In this document: one piece after another, positions 1-9,217 of the stretch
How the letters are laid out: every line of letters starts with the position of its first letter
Numbering within the stretch: position 1 is the stretch's first letter
NCBI RefSeq assembly: GCF_964275155.1
Contig: NZ_OZ193413.1
Span: 62,001-126,000, forward strand
Reading direction: 5' to 3'
DNA length: 64,000 bases
DNA from: Curculioniphilus buchneri
GTDB taxonomy: Bacteria; Pseudomonadota; Gammaproteobacteria; Enterobacterales; Enterobacteriaceae
Translations under genes and position numbers: made by a program
Notes under the pieces: model-generated
What the model was told of the DNA's origin: nothing
Seen by the model: only the letters and a program-made list of their open reading frames with translations
Database searches by the model: none

Positions 1-1101
1 TAAATTCATTCTGTTATGTAAAATAAATTTTTCTTTTGAAATATAAGTATCTTAAATTTATAAGAAATTTATCTTTTTATGATACAATGCATCGTATTGC
101 GATCATGCATTAATATCATTAATGAATATTTCATATTTGATCAATATTTAGCTTGGATCACATGTCCGAAGAAAGTTACACAGTACTAAACTAGGATATT
201 AAGGATATCGATGTTTCATATGGAAAAGTATTGTCATAAAAGGATGAATATAAAATTATAGTTTTTTGTAATTATCTTATGTAGATATAAAATGACAAAA
301 GTAGCCAGTCTTTTTTAAGGTAGTAAAATAAGTACGACACTGTAGTAAAAACAATTAAGATTAATTAAATTCTAAAATTTAATAATATGATATTCGTTAA
401 ATTGTCTAGTGAACCAACAATATCGAAATAAAAATTTTAAAAATCTATAAGTTAAGTAATTTTATTATTTGATTCTTTTTAATTTTTATATACACATGCA
501 AATCAAAATTAGAGAAATTCACATCATATATAATATTACATTATAATATATAATATTACATTATAATATATAATATTACATTTTTTTGGTGTTACATATA
601 CATGTAAATTTACTTAACGCTATAAACAATATATTAAAATTGGGAAAAATTAAAGATAAAACAGTAGGTATGTGTCTAATAATTTTATTATCTATGTATT
701 GGCTTGTTTTGTATACACGCGATTTGAAGATACAACAATAATATAAAACGAAGTTCATTAATTATATGAAATTAAGCAAATAATGACGTGCATTTCTTTT
801 ATAAAACAGGTTTATTTACTAATTAACTAAATAGTAATTTAAGATGAGTATATATTTGATAATATAATAATATTGTTACTTTTATTATTCTAAATATTCT
901 AATAATCATTAGACATAGCACTTTAAGTAACATACAGATTTTTTTAGATAGAAAATAAGTATTTAAAGCATAGGTACTAAATACGGATTATTATATACTG
1001 TATAATAATATTTATTTATCTTTATGTATATTGTCATCATACAAGTAACTCTAAATTTTGTTACCACAATAGCTAGATTTTCAATAAATATAAGAATGTA
1101 T
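1..1101. other. AT-rich spacer upstream of rnt, no gene seen
   Basis: No open frame here looks like a protein. The only structure I can support is a short perfect tandem repeat at 526-582, listed separately. Base composition is far more AT-rich than the neighbouring genes, as expected for an eroded former gene region. Confidence 0.6.
526..582. repeat. 20-bp tandem repeat, about 2.9 perfect copies
   Basis: Three consecutive units start at 526, 546 and 566. The first two are identical 20-mers, and the third matches for 16-17 bases before running into a T tract. The unit contains TAATATTACATTATA. Apart from one C per unit it is all A/T. Slippage duplication in decaying DNA is the simplest explanation. 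Confidence 0.85.
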
Positions 1102-1782
1102 ATGGTTGTAAAAAATAATGTAAATACTTTATGTGCTCGCTTCCGCGGTTTTTATCCAGTTGTCGTTGATGTAGAAACGGCAGGACTCAATTCTAGTAGC
1201 GATGCTCTATTAGAAATTGGTGTCATAACTATGAAGATGGATAGTAATGGATGGTTGGAATTTGATAATACTTTACATTTCCACATCGATCCTTTTCCCG
1301 GTTCGTTATTACAGCCCGAGGCATTAGCTTTTAATGGCATTGACCCATGTAATCCTTTGCGTGGTGCTATCAGTGAATATGAAGCTATACATGAAATCTT
1401 CAAATTAGTACGCAAAGGGCTCAAGGAACAAGATTGCAGTCGTGCCATTATTGTTGCACATAATGCTGCCTTCGATCACGGATTTTTGATGGCAGCTGCA
1501 AGCCGATCTAGATTAAAACGAAATCCTTTTCATCCTTTTGTAACTTTTGATACAGCAACTCTCAGCGGTTTAGTTTTGGGACAAACAGTATTGGCAAAAG
1601 CTTGTAAAATTGCAGGTGTTCCCTTTAATAGCAATGAAGCGCATTCAGCACTATATGATACAGGACGTACTGCCTCACTATTCTGTGAGCTTGTAAATCG
1701 TTGGAAACGACTTGGAGGTTGGCCACCACAAATCATATTATCTGAATCAAGTAATGCATTGAATAAACACATTATTATTTAA
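1102..1782 (+). CDS. rnt: Ribonuclease T (DEDDh 3'-5' exoribonuclease)
   Basis: RNase T trims the 3' ends of tRNAs and other stable RNAs, including tRNA end turnover and 23S/5S rRNA maturation, and acts as a dimer in the cytoplasm. The 226-residue protein follows E. coli RNase T (215 aa) almost column by column. DEDDh residues are present: Asp23 and Glu25 in VVDVETAG, Asp150 in the AHNAAFDHG block, and His181 and Asp186 in HSALYD. An in-frame ATG lies upstream at 1024, but the ATG at 1102 gives an N-terminus (MVVKNNVNTLCARFRGF) that aligns residue for residue with E. coli, so it is preferred. The gene converges on grxD. In E. coli rnt, lhr and grxD are close together; lhr is absent here. Confidence 0.96.
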   Translation: MVVKNNVNTLCARFRGFYPVVVDVETAGLNSSSDALLEIGVITMKMDSNGWLEFDNTLHFHIDPFPGSLLQPEALAFNGIDPCNPLRGAISEYEAIHEIFKLVRKGLKEQDCSRAIIVAHNAAFDHGFLMAAASRSRLKRNPFHPFVTFDTATLSGLVLGQTVLAKACKIAGVPFNSNEAHSALYDTGRTASLFCELVNRWKRLGGWPPQIILSESSNALNKHIII

Positions 1783-1997
1783 CAATTTTTGGAAACTGTA
1801 TTATCTGGCCGATAAATTTTTAAATAAATTTTTTTGTGATATATTATAAAATAATATTTACTTATATATATGTTGATTCGACTTCATAAGTCTAAAGAAC
1901 TATAATGCAATGTTTTTATATACAGTATATTTTCTATCGAAACAATATAGTTTTTAAAAATATTATACAGATATATTGTGAATAAAATCACTGTAAG

Positions 1998-2354
1998 CTA
2001 CTCAGAGTTTATTCCTAATGAATCTTCTTTAATATTTTTTATCGATATTTTTTGGACTAACGGTTTGAGTTCCCCACGATGATACATCTCTATTAGAATA
2101 TCACAGCCGCCGATAAGTTCACCATCAATCCAAAGTTGTGGAAAAGTTGGCCAATTAGCATATTTTGGAAGCTCAATACGAATATCTGGATTGGTTAGTA
2201 CATCGACATAAGAAAAATGTTCTCCGCAAGCAGATAGTATTTTCACTGCTTTAGCCGAAAATCCACAACTTGGTAATTTTGGTGAACCTTTCATATATAG
2301 AAGAATCGGATTTTCAGCAATTTGTTTTTTAATTTTTTCTATAATTGTAGTCAT
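1998..2354 (-). CDS. grxD: Monothiol glutaredoxin Grx4, CGFS type
   Basis: Grx4 carries or transfers [2Fe-2S] clusters, usually with BolA-type partners, rather than acting as a general disulfide reductase. The 118-residue protein has the CGFS active site at Cys30-Ser33, the WPTFPQLWIDGELIGGCDI block (TVP-like cis-Pro region and glutathione site) and the usual family length (E. coli 115 aa). It is transcribed alone, convergent with rnt across a 215-bp gap. A perfect 16-bp tandem duplication lies about 80 bp upstream of its start. Together with the SUF operon in this window it suggests that iron-sulfur trafficking is kept under selection. Confidence 0.96.
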   Translation of the reverse strand: MTTIIEKIKKQIAENPILLYMKGSPKLPSCGFSAKAVKILSACGEHFSYVDVLTNPDIRIELPKYANWPTFPQLWIDGELIGGCDILIEMYHRGELKPLVQKISIKNIKEDSLGINSE

Positions 2355-2430
2355 AGTTTTACTTTCTCAATCTAGCAGATAATTTTACTTGTTGTATATA
2401 AGAACCAGAATTACTTACTGTTTTAGACAA

Positions 2431-2462
2431 CTATGTCTAATAGCCACTATGTCTAATAGCCA
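2431..2462. repeat. Perfect 16-bp tandem duplication upstream of grxD
   Basis: The unit CTATGTCTAATAGCCA occurs twice head to tail (2431-2446 and 2447-2462). It lies 77 bp upstream of the grxD start codon on the transcribed side, so it could sit in or near the promoter, but no operator is recognisable. Confidence 0.9.
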
Positions 2463-4040
2463 CTGTATTTTAAATTAAGTTTTGATGATCTGTTTTAGTT
2501 ATTTAGAATTAAAAAATATATTCCATATATGATAGTTTTTATAAAAAAGCATAAATTACTCTTAATCTATTATATTAATAATGTCTTTTTAAATTCATGT
2601 AGTTAAGTTTAGTAGCGCCACCTATTAGCAATTAGCATCGTTTGATACTGACCCATTATAACTTTTTACCACTGTATATACCGGAAAGTATACTACTGTA
2701 TGTAGACTTAAAGTCAAGAGAAAATATTGTACTACTATGATGGTGATCTATTGTCTATAATATCATGTGATGCTACACACTCATATATTGATAAAGTGTT
2801 AGTTTATTCAAAATACGCTAAATTTATAAAATTAGACCAATATAACCATAGATATAAATAAAAATGCCTAATGATCCACATCTTTAGCGTAGTGTTAGCG
2901 TAAATAAAATAATATATTGTAAATATATATGAGTTTTTAACTACTCTTTTGTCAATACTTAATCCTATTAATAACTGGTATTAATAATTAATATTACAAT
3001 AAATAACCATAGTTACTCTATATAAAATTAATCCATCAGCCTAATATTCATTAGATAATAGTAATATCTATTATATTTATTTATTTAATGCGTGATTATG
3101 GTGATAAAACTGGGTAATTATTAATGTATTTAATAGAAAATGTATAAATTTAAAATTTTTTCTATTTCCTTCTAGTTTATTGAGAATATTAAATTCTATA
3201 GTTAATGATAGTATTGTTAATATAAGCAGCATCTTACGCTAGTGGGCGTGTCGTATTGTAATCTTTTGATAATTGATTAAAAAAACGTTTCTTCTGTTTC
3301 AAAGGGACTGATATAACCGATGTATCTCTGACAATGTCATTATCAGGGTAATTATAACAATTATTTGTGGATATTAATTATTTGTGAATATTGAAAAAAT
3401 CTTGTTAGAAAAAAAGTGTTGTTAATTGTCCTCTATTACATATTGTCATAGCGACAAGATACTGACAATACATGATTGTAATAAGTGTTATGTAAACATG
3501 CAAATTTAATTTATTTATATATATTATATACGAAGCTATATGAAATTGTGTATTAACATATGTTCTGATTATTTTTGTATAATTTATTCATTTGAATTTA
3601 AAAATAAATTTAAAAAAAGCTGAAGTGTTGTTATTTTGTTGATACAACATTTTCTAATGTTATTTTGTATATCAAATATACTAGATTGTTTACGAATATA
3701 TTTCTATATATACTAATATTTTTTTAAGAAAAAATCTATGCTAACAATTTTCCAAATTATAAATGTTTAACTTTTTATATCAGTAAAATTACACATATTT
3801 ATCGATATCATTTATATTTATAAATAACTCAGTTCGGTTGCAAGTAATAGATAATTCACATATTTGTATTTCTTTAGTAGTACGAAAAATTAATTTATTT
3901 ATTAATGAGCGAAAAAAGTCATTTAATAGAATAAACTAATCTATTTAATATTTAGGATTTTTTATGAAACAAAACATTAATTATATTAATCATAACCATC
4001 ATTAAGAAGATATGCCGCCTTAACGAGGCGCTATTGGTTA

Positions 4041-4085
4041 TCTCAAAAAAAATCACGTCCTATTCTTTTGAAGATAAAAGGATAT
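4041..4085 (-). terminator. Weak candidate terminator of asnS
   Basis: Read on the minus strand, 50-90 bp past the asnS stop, an imperfect stem formed by TCCTTTT and a bulged AAAAGAATAGGA is followed after five bases by a run of eight T. The bulge and the offset T-run make this uncertain. Confidence 0.3.
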
Positions 4086-4132
4086 TAAATAAATATCAAT
4101 CATCATCGATCAATACGTTTTGTTAATATAAA

Positions 4133-5536
4133 TTAAAATCTTGCATGTTTCGGATAGCGGGGAAAGGGTACCACATCACGAATATTTTTCATACCTGTAA
4201 CATAAAGAATTAATCTTTCTAAACCTAATCCAAAACCAGAATGTGGAACTGTACCATAACGACGTAAATCACGATACCACCAATAGTCATCTTTTTTTAA
4301 ACTCATATTTTTTAAACTAATATCTAGCTTTTCTAAACGTTCTTCACGTTGTGAACCGCCGATGATCTCACCAATACCGGGAGCAAAAATATCCATCGCT
4401 GCAACTGTTCTTCCGTCATCATTTATTCTCATGTAAAATGCTTTTATGTCTTTAGGATAATTCTTCACTATTACTGGTGCCTTAAAGTATATATCTGCTA
4501 GATAGCGTTCATGTTCAGAAGAAAAATCTATACCCCAATAAACTGGAACTTCGAATCTATGACCACAACGTTCAAGAATCTTGACTGCTTCAGTGTAGTC
4601 GATCTGTATAAAATCTGTATTGATAAAATTTTTTAAACGCTTAATTGCGTCTTTATCGACCCATTCAGCAAAAAATTGCATATCGTCAATACGTTCGATT
4701 AAGACCGATTGAAATAAGTATTTAAGCATTTTTTCTGATAAATTGGTAATATCTTCAAGCGTTGCAAATGCCATTTCTAATTCTACCATCCAAAATTCAG
4801 CAAGATGTCGACTAGTATTAGAATTTTCTGCCCGAAAAGTTGGACCAAAAGTATATATTTTAGATAAAGCACAAGCATAACTTTCAGCATTTAGTTGACC
4901 AGAAACTGTGAGAAATGTCTCTTTTCCAAAAAAATCTTTACAATAATTTACTTTTCCATCTGGAGTGTTAGGTACATCTTCTAGGTCAAGCGTAGAGACA
5001 CGAAACATGTCGCCTGCTCCTTCAGTATTAGAAGAAGTAATTAGAGGCGTAGATACCCAAAGAAAACCTTTTTCATTCATAAATCTATGAATAGCCTGGG
5101 CTAACGTATGACGTACACGCGTTACTGCACCAATTACATTAGTACGTGGTCGTAGATGAGCTATTTCTCGTAAATATTCTAAACTATGTCGTTTAGCCGC
5201 TATTGGATAAGTATCCGGATCATCTATCCAACCTAATACTTTTATTAATTTTACTTGAATTTCATAACATTGTCTATTGCCTAAAGATTTTACTAGTTTT
5301 CCAATTATCATGACAGAACAACCAGTAGTTAAACGTAAAACATCATGTTGATAGTTAAATAGGGTGCTTTTTATAACAGTTTGTAAAGACTTGAAGCAAG
5401 ATCCATCACGGATAACAAGAAAAGAAAGTCCAACTTTAGAATCTCGGCGGGTACATACCCAACCCTGTACAGTTACGGTGTGATCAATGGGTACACGACC
5501 TTGAAGTATGTCAACTACAGGTACTACGCTACTCAT
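4133..5536 (-). CDS. asnS: Asparaginyl-tRNA synthetase
   Basis: Class IIb synthetase that charges tRNA-Asn. An N-terminal OB-fold anticodon-binding domain (about residues 15-105) is followed by the class II catalytic core, with FRAENSNTSRHLAEF (motif 2) and GFGLGLERL (motif 3). From the ATG at 5536 the protein is 467 aa against 466 in E. coli. An upstream in-frame ATG at 5551 would add five residues; 5536 is chosen because GGAAGG lies at the right distance and MSSVVPV aligns with the E. coli start. One oddity: the motif 2 segment that reads WM-EPE in E. coli reads WMVELE here, a Pro to Leu change. It is transcribed divergently from rsmD and stands alone. Confidence 0.97.
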   Translation of the reverse strand: MSSVVPVVDILQGRVPIDHTVTVQGWVCTRRDSKVGLSFLVIRDGSCFKSLQTVIKSTLFNYQHDVLRLTTGCSVMIIGKLVKSLGNRQCYEIQVKLIKVLGWIDDPDTYPIAAKRHSLEYLREIAHLRPRTNVIGAVTRVRHTLAQAIHRFMNEKGFLWVSTPLITSSNTEGAGDMFRVSTLDLEDVPNTPDGKVNYCKDFFGKETFLTVSGQLNAESYACALSKIYTFGPTFRAENSNTSRHLAEFWMVELEMAFATLEDITNLSEKMLKYLFQSVLIERIDDMQFFAEWVDKDAIKRLKNFINTDFIQIDYTEAVKILERCGHRFEVPVYWGIDFSSEHERYLADIYFKAPVIVKNYPKDIKAFYMRINDDGRTVAAMDIFAPGIGEIIGGSQREERLEKLDISLKNMSLKKDDYWWYRDLRRYGTVPHSGFGLGLERLILYVTGMKNIRDVVPFPRYPKHARF

Positions 5537-6100
5537 AGCGAACCTTCCCATTTTAAGTATAGTTACACGTGGTATTACCGTAAATCGTGCACTATATTGA
5601 CTATGTATTTAATGTTAGTAATTTATATGACAATTAATTTATTTATGTAATATTAATCTGTTTAGATTTTAGAATCCCACAGATTCTATTTTTAATGTCA
5701 ATATTATTTTCATATTAATTATTGCAATAAATTCAATATTTATGTTATTAATTCTCACTTATTTTTTTATTAATTTTATATTAAATTCAACAATTATGGA
5801 TTTTGAAATCCACTCAAAAGCGTTTTATATTAAAAATATTTAAAATACTTCTAAGCAAACCTTTGTAATCATGTTACTACGGTGTAATTTTACATGTTCG
5901 TTATATTATAATATATAAACTTTGAGTCCTTAAACACTAAAACTAAAATTAGTTTTTTCATGATATACTCGTTACTAATTTCATTGATTTGTTGCACTGT
6001 AAATTAGTTATTAAATAATAAATATTTTATGATATAATTAGATTTAGCAACATATTGAACTGCATACAATTTTTTTATATAAACTCCTATCATCAACAAT
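5537..6100. other. Divergent promoter spacer between asnS and rsmD
   Basis: This should contain the start signals of both genes, but no convincing -35/-10 pair stands out in such AT-rich DNA. An all-A/T stem of 8 bp (AAAACTAA/TTAGTTTT, 5939-5956) followed by T residues is the only obvious structure. Confidence 0.4.
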
Positions 6101-6685
6101 ATGCATATTAAAAAAAATTTTCAATCCACTGGTCATATCCGTATTATTGGAGGCCAATGGCGTGGATATAATTTATCAGTTCTCAATAATCCCGGTCTTC
6201 GGCCAACAACAGATCGTATGAGAGAAACTTTATTTAATTGGCTAGATCCAGTAATACAGAACGCACGTTGTTTAGATTGTTTTGCTGGTAGTGGAAGTTT
6301 AGGTTTAGAAGCACTGTCGCGCGGTGCTTCTAATGCAACTTTATTAGAAATAAATCGTGCGGCTAGCATCCAATTAACTAAAAATATTCAATTTTTGACG
6401 GTAGTAATGTCAGCCAAAGTCATTACGACCGACACTTTGTATTGGCTAATGCAACCCGGTGAAACATTCGATGTTATATTTATTGATCCACCATTTTATC
6501 AAGGAATAGTAGAAAACGTAATAACATTATTAGAACAATATAAACGGTTAGCCGATAAATCTTGGATTTATATTGAAACTGAAGTAGAAAAAATTATTCC
6601 CAATCTAGCTTCTTGTTGGCAGTTACATCGAGAAAAACTTACTAGAAATGTAGCATATCGGCTGTATGTTCGCAGATTATATTAA
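6101..6685 (+). CDS. rsmD: 16S rRNA (guanine966-N2)-methyltransferase
   Basis: Methylates G966 of 16S rRNA in the 30S subunit using S-adenosylmethionine. The single Rossmann-type methyltransferase domain shows CLDCFAGSGSLGLEA (SAM site, about residues 57-71) and FIDPPF with the catalytic DPPF at 129-132. The N-terminal IRIIGGQWRG and LRPTTDRMRETLFNWL blocks are family hallmarks. Its 194 aa compare with 198 in E. coli. Of the E. coli neighbours, ftsYEX is not beside it. A monocistronic unit is likely. Confidence 0.96.
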   Translation: MHIKKNFQSTGHIRIIGGQWRGYNLSVLNNPGLRPTTDRMRETLFNWLDPVIQNARCLDCFAGSGSLGLEALSRGASNATLLEINRAASIQLTKNIQFLTVVMSAKVITTDTLYWLMQPGETFDVIFIDPPFYQGIVENVITLLEQYKRLADKSWIYIETEVEKIIPNLASCWQLHREKLTRNVAYRLYVRRLY

Positions 6686-7517
6686 AATGATACGTATGAT
6701 ATAACATGATAAATATCATAATTATTTACTATTGCATTTTTAATAAATAGATTTTTAAATGAATTGTAATGTTGGTTTCGTGATTTAATAAAAATTAAAT
6801 AACATATCGTACTCTTTTATTTTTCATTCATTCAAATACTCAACTTATTAAAAACATCAAGGAACCAAAAAACATATTCATTAATAACAATAATTGCATT
6901 CCTTATTTTGTCTCATGCTAATTTTTTACGATAGGAGTAAAATAAATCATATTGATTAGTACCTGCTTTAAGTTATTAATATCGTTTTGTATAAAATGCA
7001 TCCTACTAATTTTTATTATCTAACATGATACTGAATCATGTAATGTCGATATATTAATCGGATTGTACTCCAGTATCTCGCATTAGCATAGCAACTTTTA
7101 GATAATAAATATATTAAATTTTACATATTGTACATTTTATCCACTGCAATAGCATCTTTGATCGAACAGACAATTCTTGTAGATAAATTACATAACTTTT
7201 TCACTAAAACAATCGTTCATGGGTTTTTAAAATAAAATATTAAAATATATCAATGACCGAAATGAATATTCAGTTAAAAACAAAATGTACTGGTATTTGA
7301 AGTCAGTACAATTTTTGTTAAAAATTATTGGTTTTATTAAAACAAACGATTTATGGTCACTTTTTTCTAGTTAGATAGGCAAGCAAAAGGAGATGTTTGT
7401 TTTAAATTATATTTTCATTTTATTTACAATGTTAATAAAATATAATATTTATCTACAAGTAAATTAATTAATAATTATATTAATTATGAAGAATTAAATA
7501 ATTCAAATCAGAAAAAA
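6686..7517. other. AT-rich spacer between rsmD and udp
   Basis: No gene seen. It contains the inverted repeat ACATGAT-N5-ATCATGT at 7023-7041, which recurs exactly in another spacer at 16857-16875 (see findings). No clear terminator follows rsmD or udp. Confidence 0.5.
7023..7041. repeat. Inverted repeat ACATGAT-N5-ATCATGT, copy 1
   Basis: Perfect 7-bp arms separated by 5 bases, with TA before and A after. The same arms, spacing and flanks occur at 16857-16875. Its role is unknown; it could be an operator or coincidence in AT-rich DNA. Confidence 0.5.
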
Positions 7518-8297
7518 TTATGATATTTTAGATGTAGATAAAATTAAATGAGCAGCTTCAAAAACAATTTTTACTACTGTATTTTCTGTTTGCTGTATAA
7601 AAGTAGTAACATCAGGATGTTCTTGTTGTACACGATTCACAATTACTCCTGCTACCATGCCAGCATGTAGTCCTTGTGTCGCACATTGAGTAAATAAGGT
7701 AGCAGACTCCATTTCATAGTTCATTACTCCCATGTCTTGCCATTCTTGCATTGATCCTCTAAATCTTTTAACTATACGACCAGAATAAGTATCATAGCGT
7801 TCTTGACCGGGATAGAAAGTATCAGACGAGGCCGTAATGCCTACGTGTAACGTAGCACCACATTTTTTTGCTGCGTGAATTAATGCAGCAGTGCAATCAA
7901 AATCTGCAACTGCTGGAAATTCTAATGGAGCAAAGTGCTGGCTAGCTCCATCTAGACGGACGACACCAGTAGTTACTAATACGTCACCTATATTAATGAA
8001 TTTTTGAATTGCCCCAGTACTTCCGACACGAAGAAAAGTACGGATGCCTAGCTGGGCTAGCTCCTCTATTGCGATAGAAGTAGACGGCCCTCCGATTCCA
8101 GTAGAACAAATAACAATAACTGTTCCGTCTAGTTCAGCTCTCCAAGTAGTAAACTCTCGATGAGTCACTAAATGTATTGGATTTAACATTAGCCGGGCAA
8201 TTTTTTCTACTCTCTTAGGATCTCCTGGTACAATAGCAAGGCTTGCACCTTGCAAATCAGAATGTTTTAAACCAAGATGGAAAACACTGGATGTCAT
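7518..8297 (-). CDS. udp: Uridine phosphorylase
   Basis: Cleaves uridine with phosphate to uracil and ribose-1-phosphate (pyrimidine salvage); hexameric in relatives. The 259-residue protein covers the full NP-I family fold: IVPGDPKRV near the N-terminus (phosphate site), CSTGIGGPSTSIAIEELAQLG (family signature), and MNYEMESATLF near residue 200 (ribose/base site). E. coli Udp is 253 aa. In E. coli udp lies near ubiE-ubiB; here these are about 11 kb apart with suf and coaBC-dut between them, so the region has been rearranged. It diverges from sufA. Confidence 0.97.
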   Translation of the reverse strand: MTSSVFHLGLKHSDLQGASLAIVPGDPKRVEKIARLMLNPIHLVTHREFTTWRAELDGTVIVICSTGIGGPSTSIAIEELAQLGIRTFLRVGSTGAIQKFINIGDVLVTTGVVRLDGASQHFAPLEFPAVADFDCTAALIHAAKKCGATLHVGITASSDTFYPGQERYDTYSGRIVKRFRGSMQEWQDMGVMNYEMESATLFTQCATQGLHAGMVAGVIVNRVQQEHPDVTTFIQQTENTVVKIVFEAAHLILSTSKIS

Positions 8298-8824
8298 AAA
8301 GTTACATTCCTATATAAAATATTTGAACTGGCGATGATACCATATCATTTTCTAATTTTCTGGAATTATAACTCCGATTTTACAATAATATTGTTATATC
8401 TTTCAGAAAGAGTTAAAGTATGTTATGTCTAATGTGATGTGTGTGGATTTATATTTAATAAAATTTACTTATCTCTCATAATTTTCATAATTAATGATAG
8501 TAATTATTGACACCATATATATCCTTAAAATATATATTTTTTATTTATCATCTTCTAGCTAGCCATTTATTGAAAAATAATGATACACAGTTATATTGTG
8601 GAAGTTATGTTCATAGATTTTTAATAACGCAGTGAAATATTCTGACAATATATACTCTTTATTAGTCATTAAATGATTGTTATCGGAAGTTATACAACTT
8701 TTAATATGAGCATAATAAGTAAATTATATATTTTACATTTAAGGTTTAAAATTAAAAAGACTATTTCAATAATCTCGTGGCTCAGTGATCTACTAATCAT
8801 TTTTTAACATATAAAAAGGTAAAT
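8298..8824. other. Divergent udp/sufA promoter region
   Basis: This should hold the udp and suf operon promoters. No Fur, IscR or OxyR site could be identified with confidence. A slightly GC-richer patch lies at 8775-8800, just before sufA. AAAAAGG serves as the sufA ribosome binding site. Confidence 0.4.
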
Positions 8825-9217
8825 ATGATGCAGATAAATAGTAATGTTAACAAATCTTTTTTTGACAAAAATATTTGGCACGGTCTAAAACTCACTGATT
8901 CTGCTGTTCAGCAAATCCGTAACTTAATGAAACATGATACCAATATGTTGGGTTTACGAGTTAATGTGAAACAATCAGGCTGCGCTGGCTTTAGTTATAT
9001 AATTGAAAAAGTTTTTGAACCAAAAAACAATGACTTAGTTTACGAGCATAAAAATGTAAAACTTTATGTCCCACTAAAAACAATGCCTTTCGTTGATGGC
9101 ACAGAATTAGATTATAGACAAGAAGGGCTGAATTGCGTATTTAAATTTAACAATCCCAAAGTTCAGCACATTTGCGGATGTGGTGAAAGTTTTGGTTTTG
9201 GAGCGATCACTGTATGA
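8825..9217 (+). CDS. sufA: SufA, A-type iron-sulfur carrier
   Basis: A-type carrier that receives [Fe-S] clusters from the SufBCD scaffold and passes them to apoproteins. The 130-residue protein ends in an HesB/IscA domain with the three cluster-binding cysteines: one in KQSGCAGFSY and two in ICGCGESFGF. It starts at ATGATG; either Met (8825 or 8828) is possible, with AAAAAGG upstream. It is the first gene of a complete sufABCDSE operon, and its stop overlaps the sufB start by four bases (ATGA). The gene order equals that of E. coli. Confidence 0.96.
   Translation: MMQINSNVNKSFFDKNIWHGLKLTDSAVQQIRNLMKHDTNMLGLRVNVKQSGCAGFSYIIEKVFEPKNNDLVYEHKNVKLYVPLKTMPFVDGTELDYRQEGLNCVFKFNNPKVQHICGCGESFGFGAITV

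Larger units (their letters stand above)
2355..4132. other. AT-rich spacer between grxD and asnS, with repeats and a possible gene fossil
   Basis: There is no intact gene. Visible structure: a 16-bp tandem duplication at 2431-2462; an open minus-strand stretch at 3234-3377 whose predicted peptide looks protein-like (see findings); two imperfect 16-bp direct repeats at 3361-3393; and a GC-richer stem (CGCCT/AGGCG) at 4018-4032 near the 3' side of asnS. None of these can be assigned a function. Confidence 0.5.

Noticed and set aside
576..758. 60-codon minus-strand open frame
   Set aside because: Composition (Ile, Tyr, Phe, Asn) fits random AT-rich DNA; no start signal and no recognisable domain.
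3361..3393. Two DnaA-box-like direct repeats (TTTGTGGATA and TTTGTGAATA)
   Set aside because: Each deviates from the DnaA box, there are only two, and no dnaA, dnaN or gidA neighbours exist. Better read as a small imperfect duplication.
4018..4032. Stem CGCCT/AGGCG downstream of asnS as a terminator
   Set aside because: No T-run follows on the minus strand and it is about 100 bp from the stop; reported only as spacer content.
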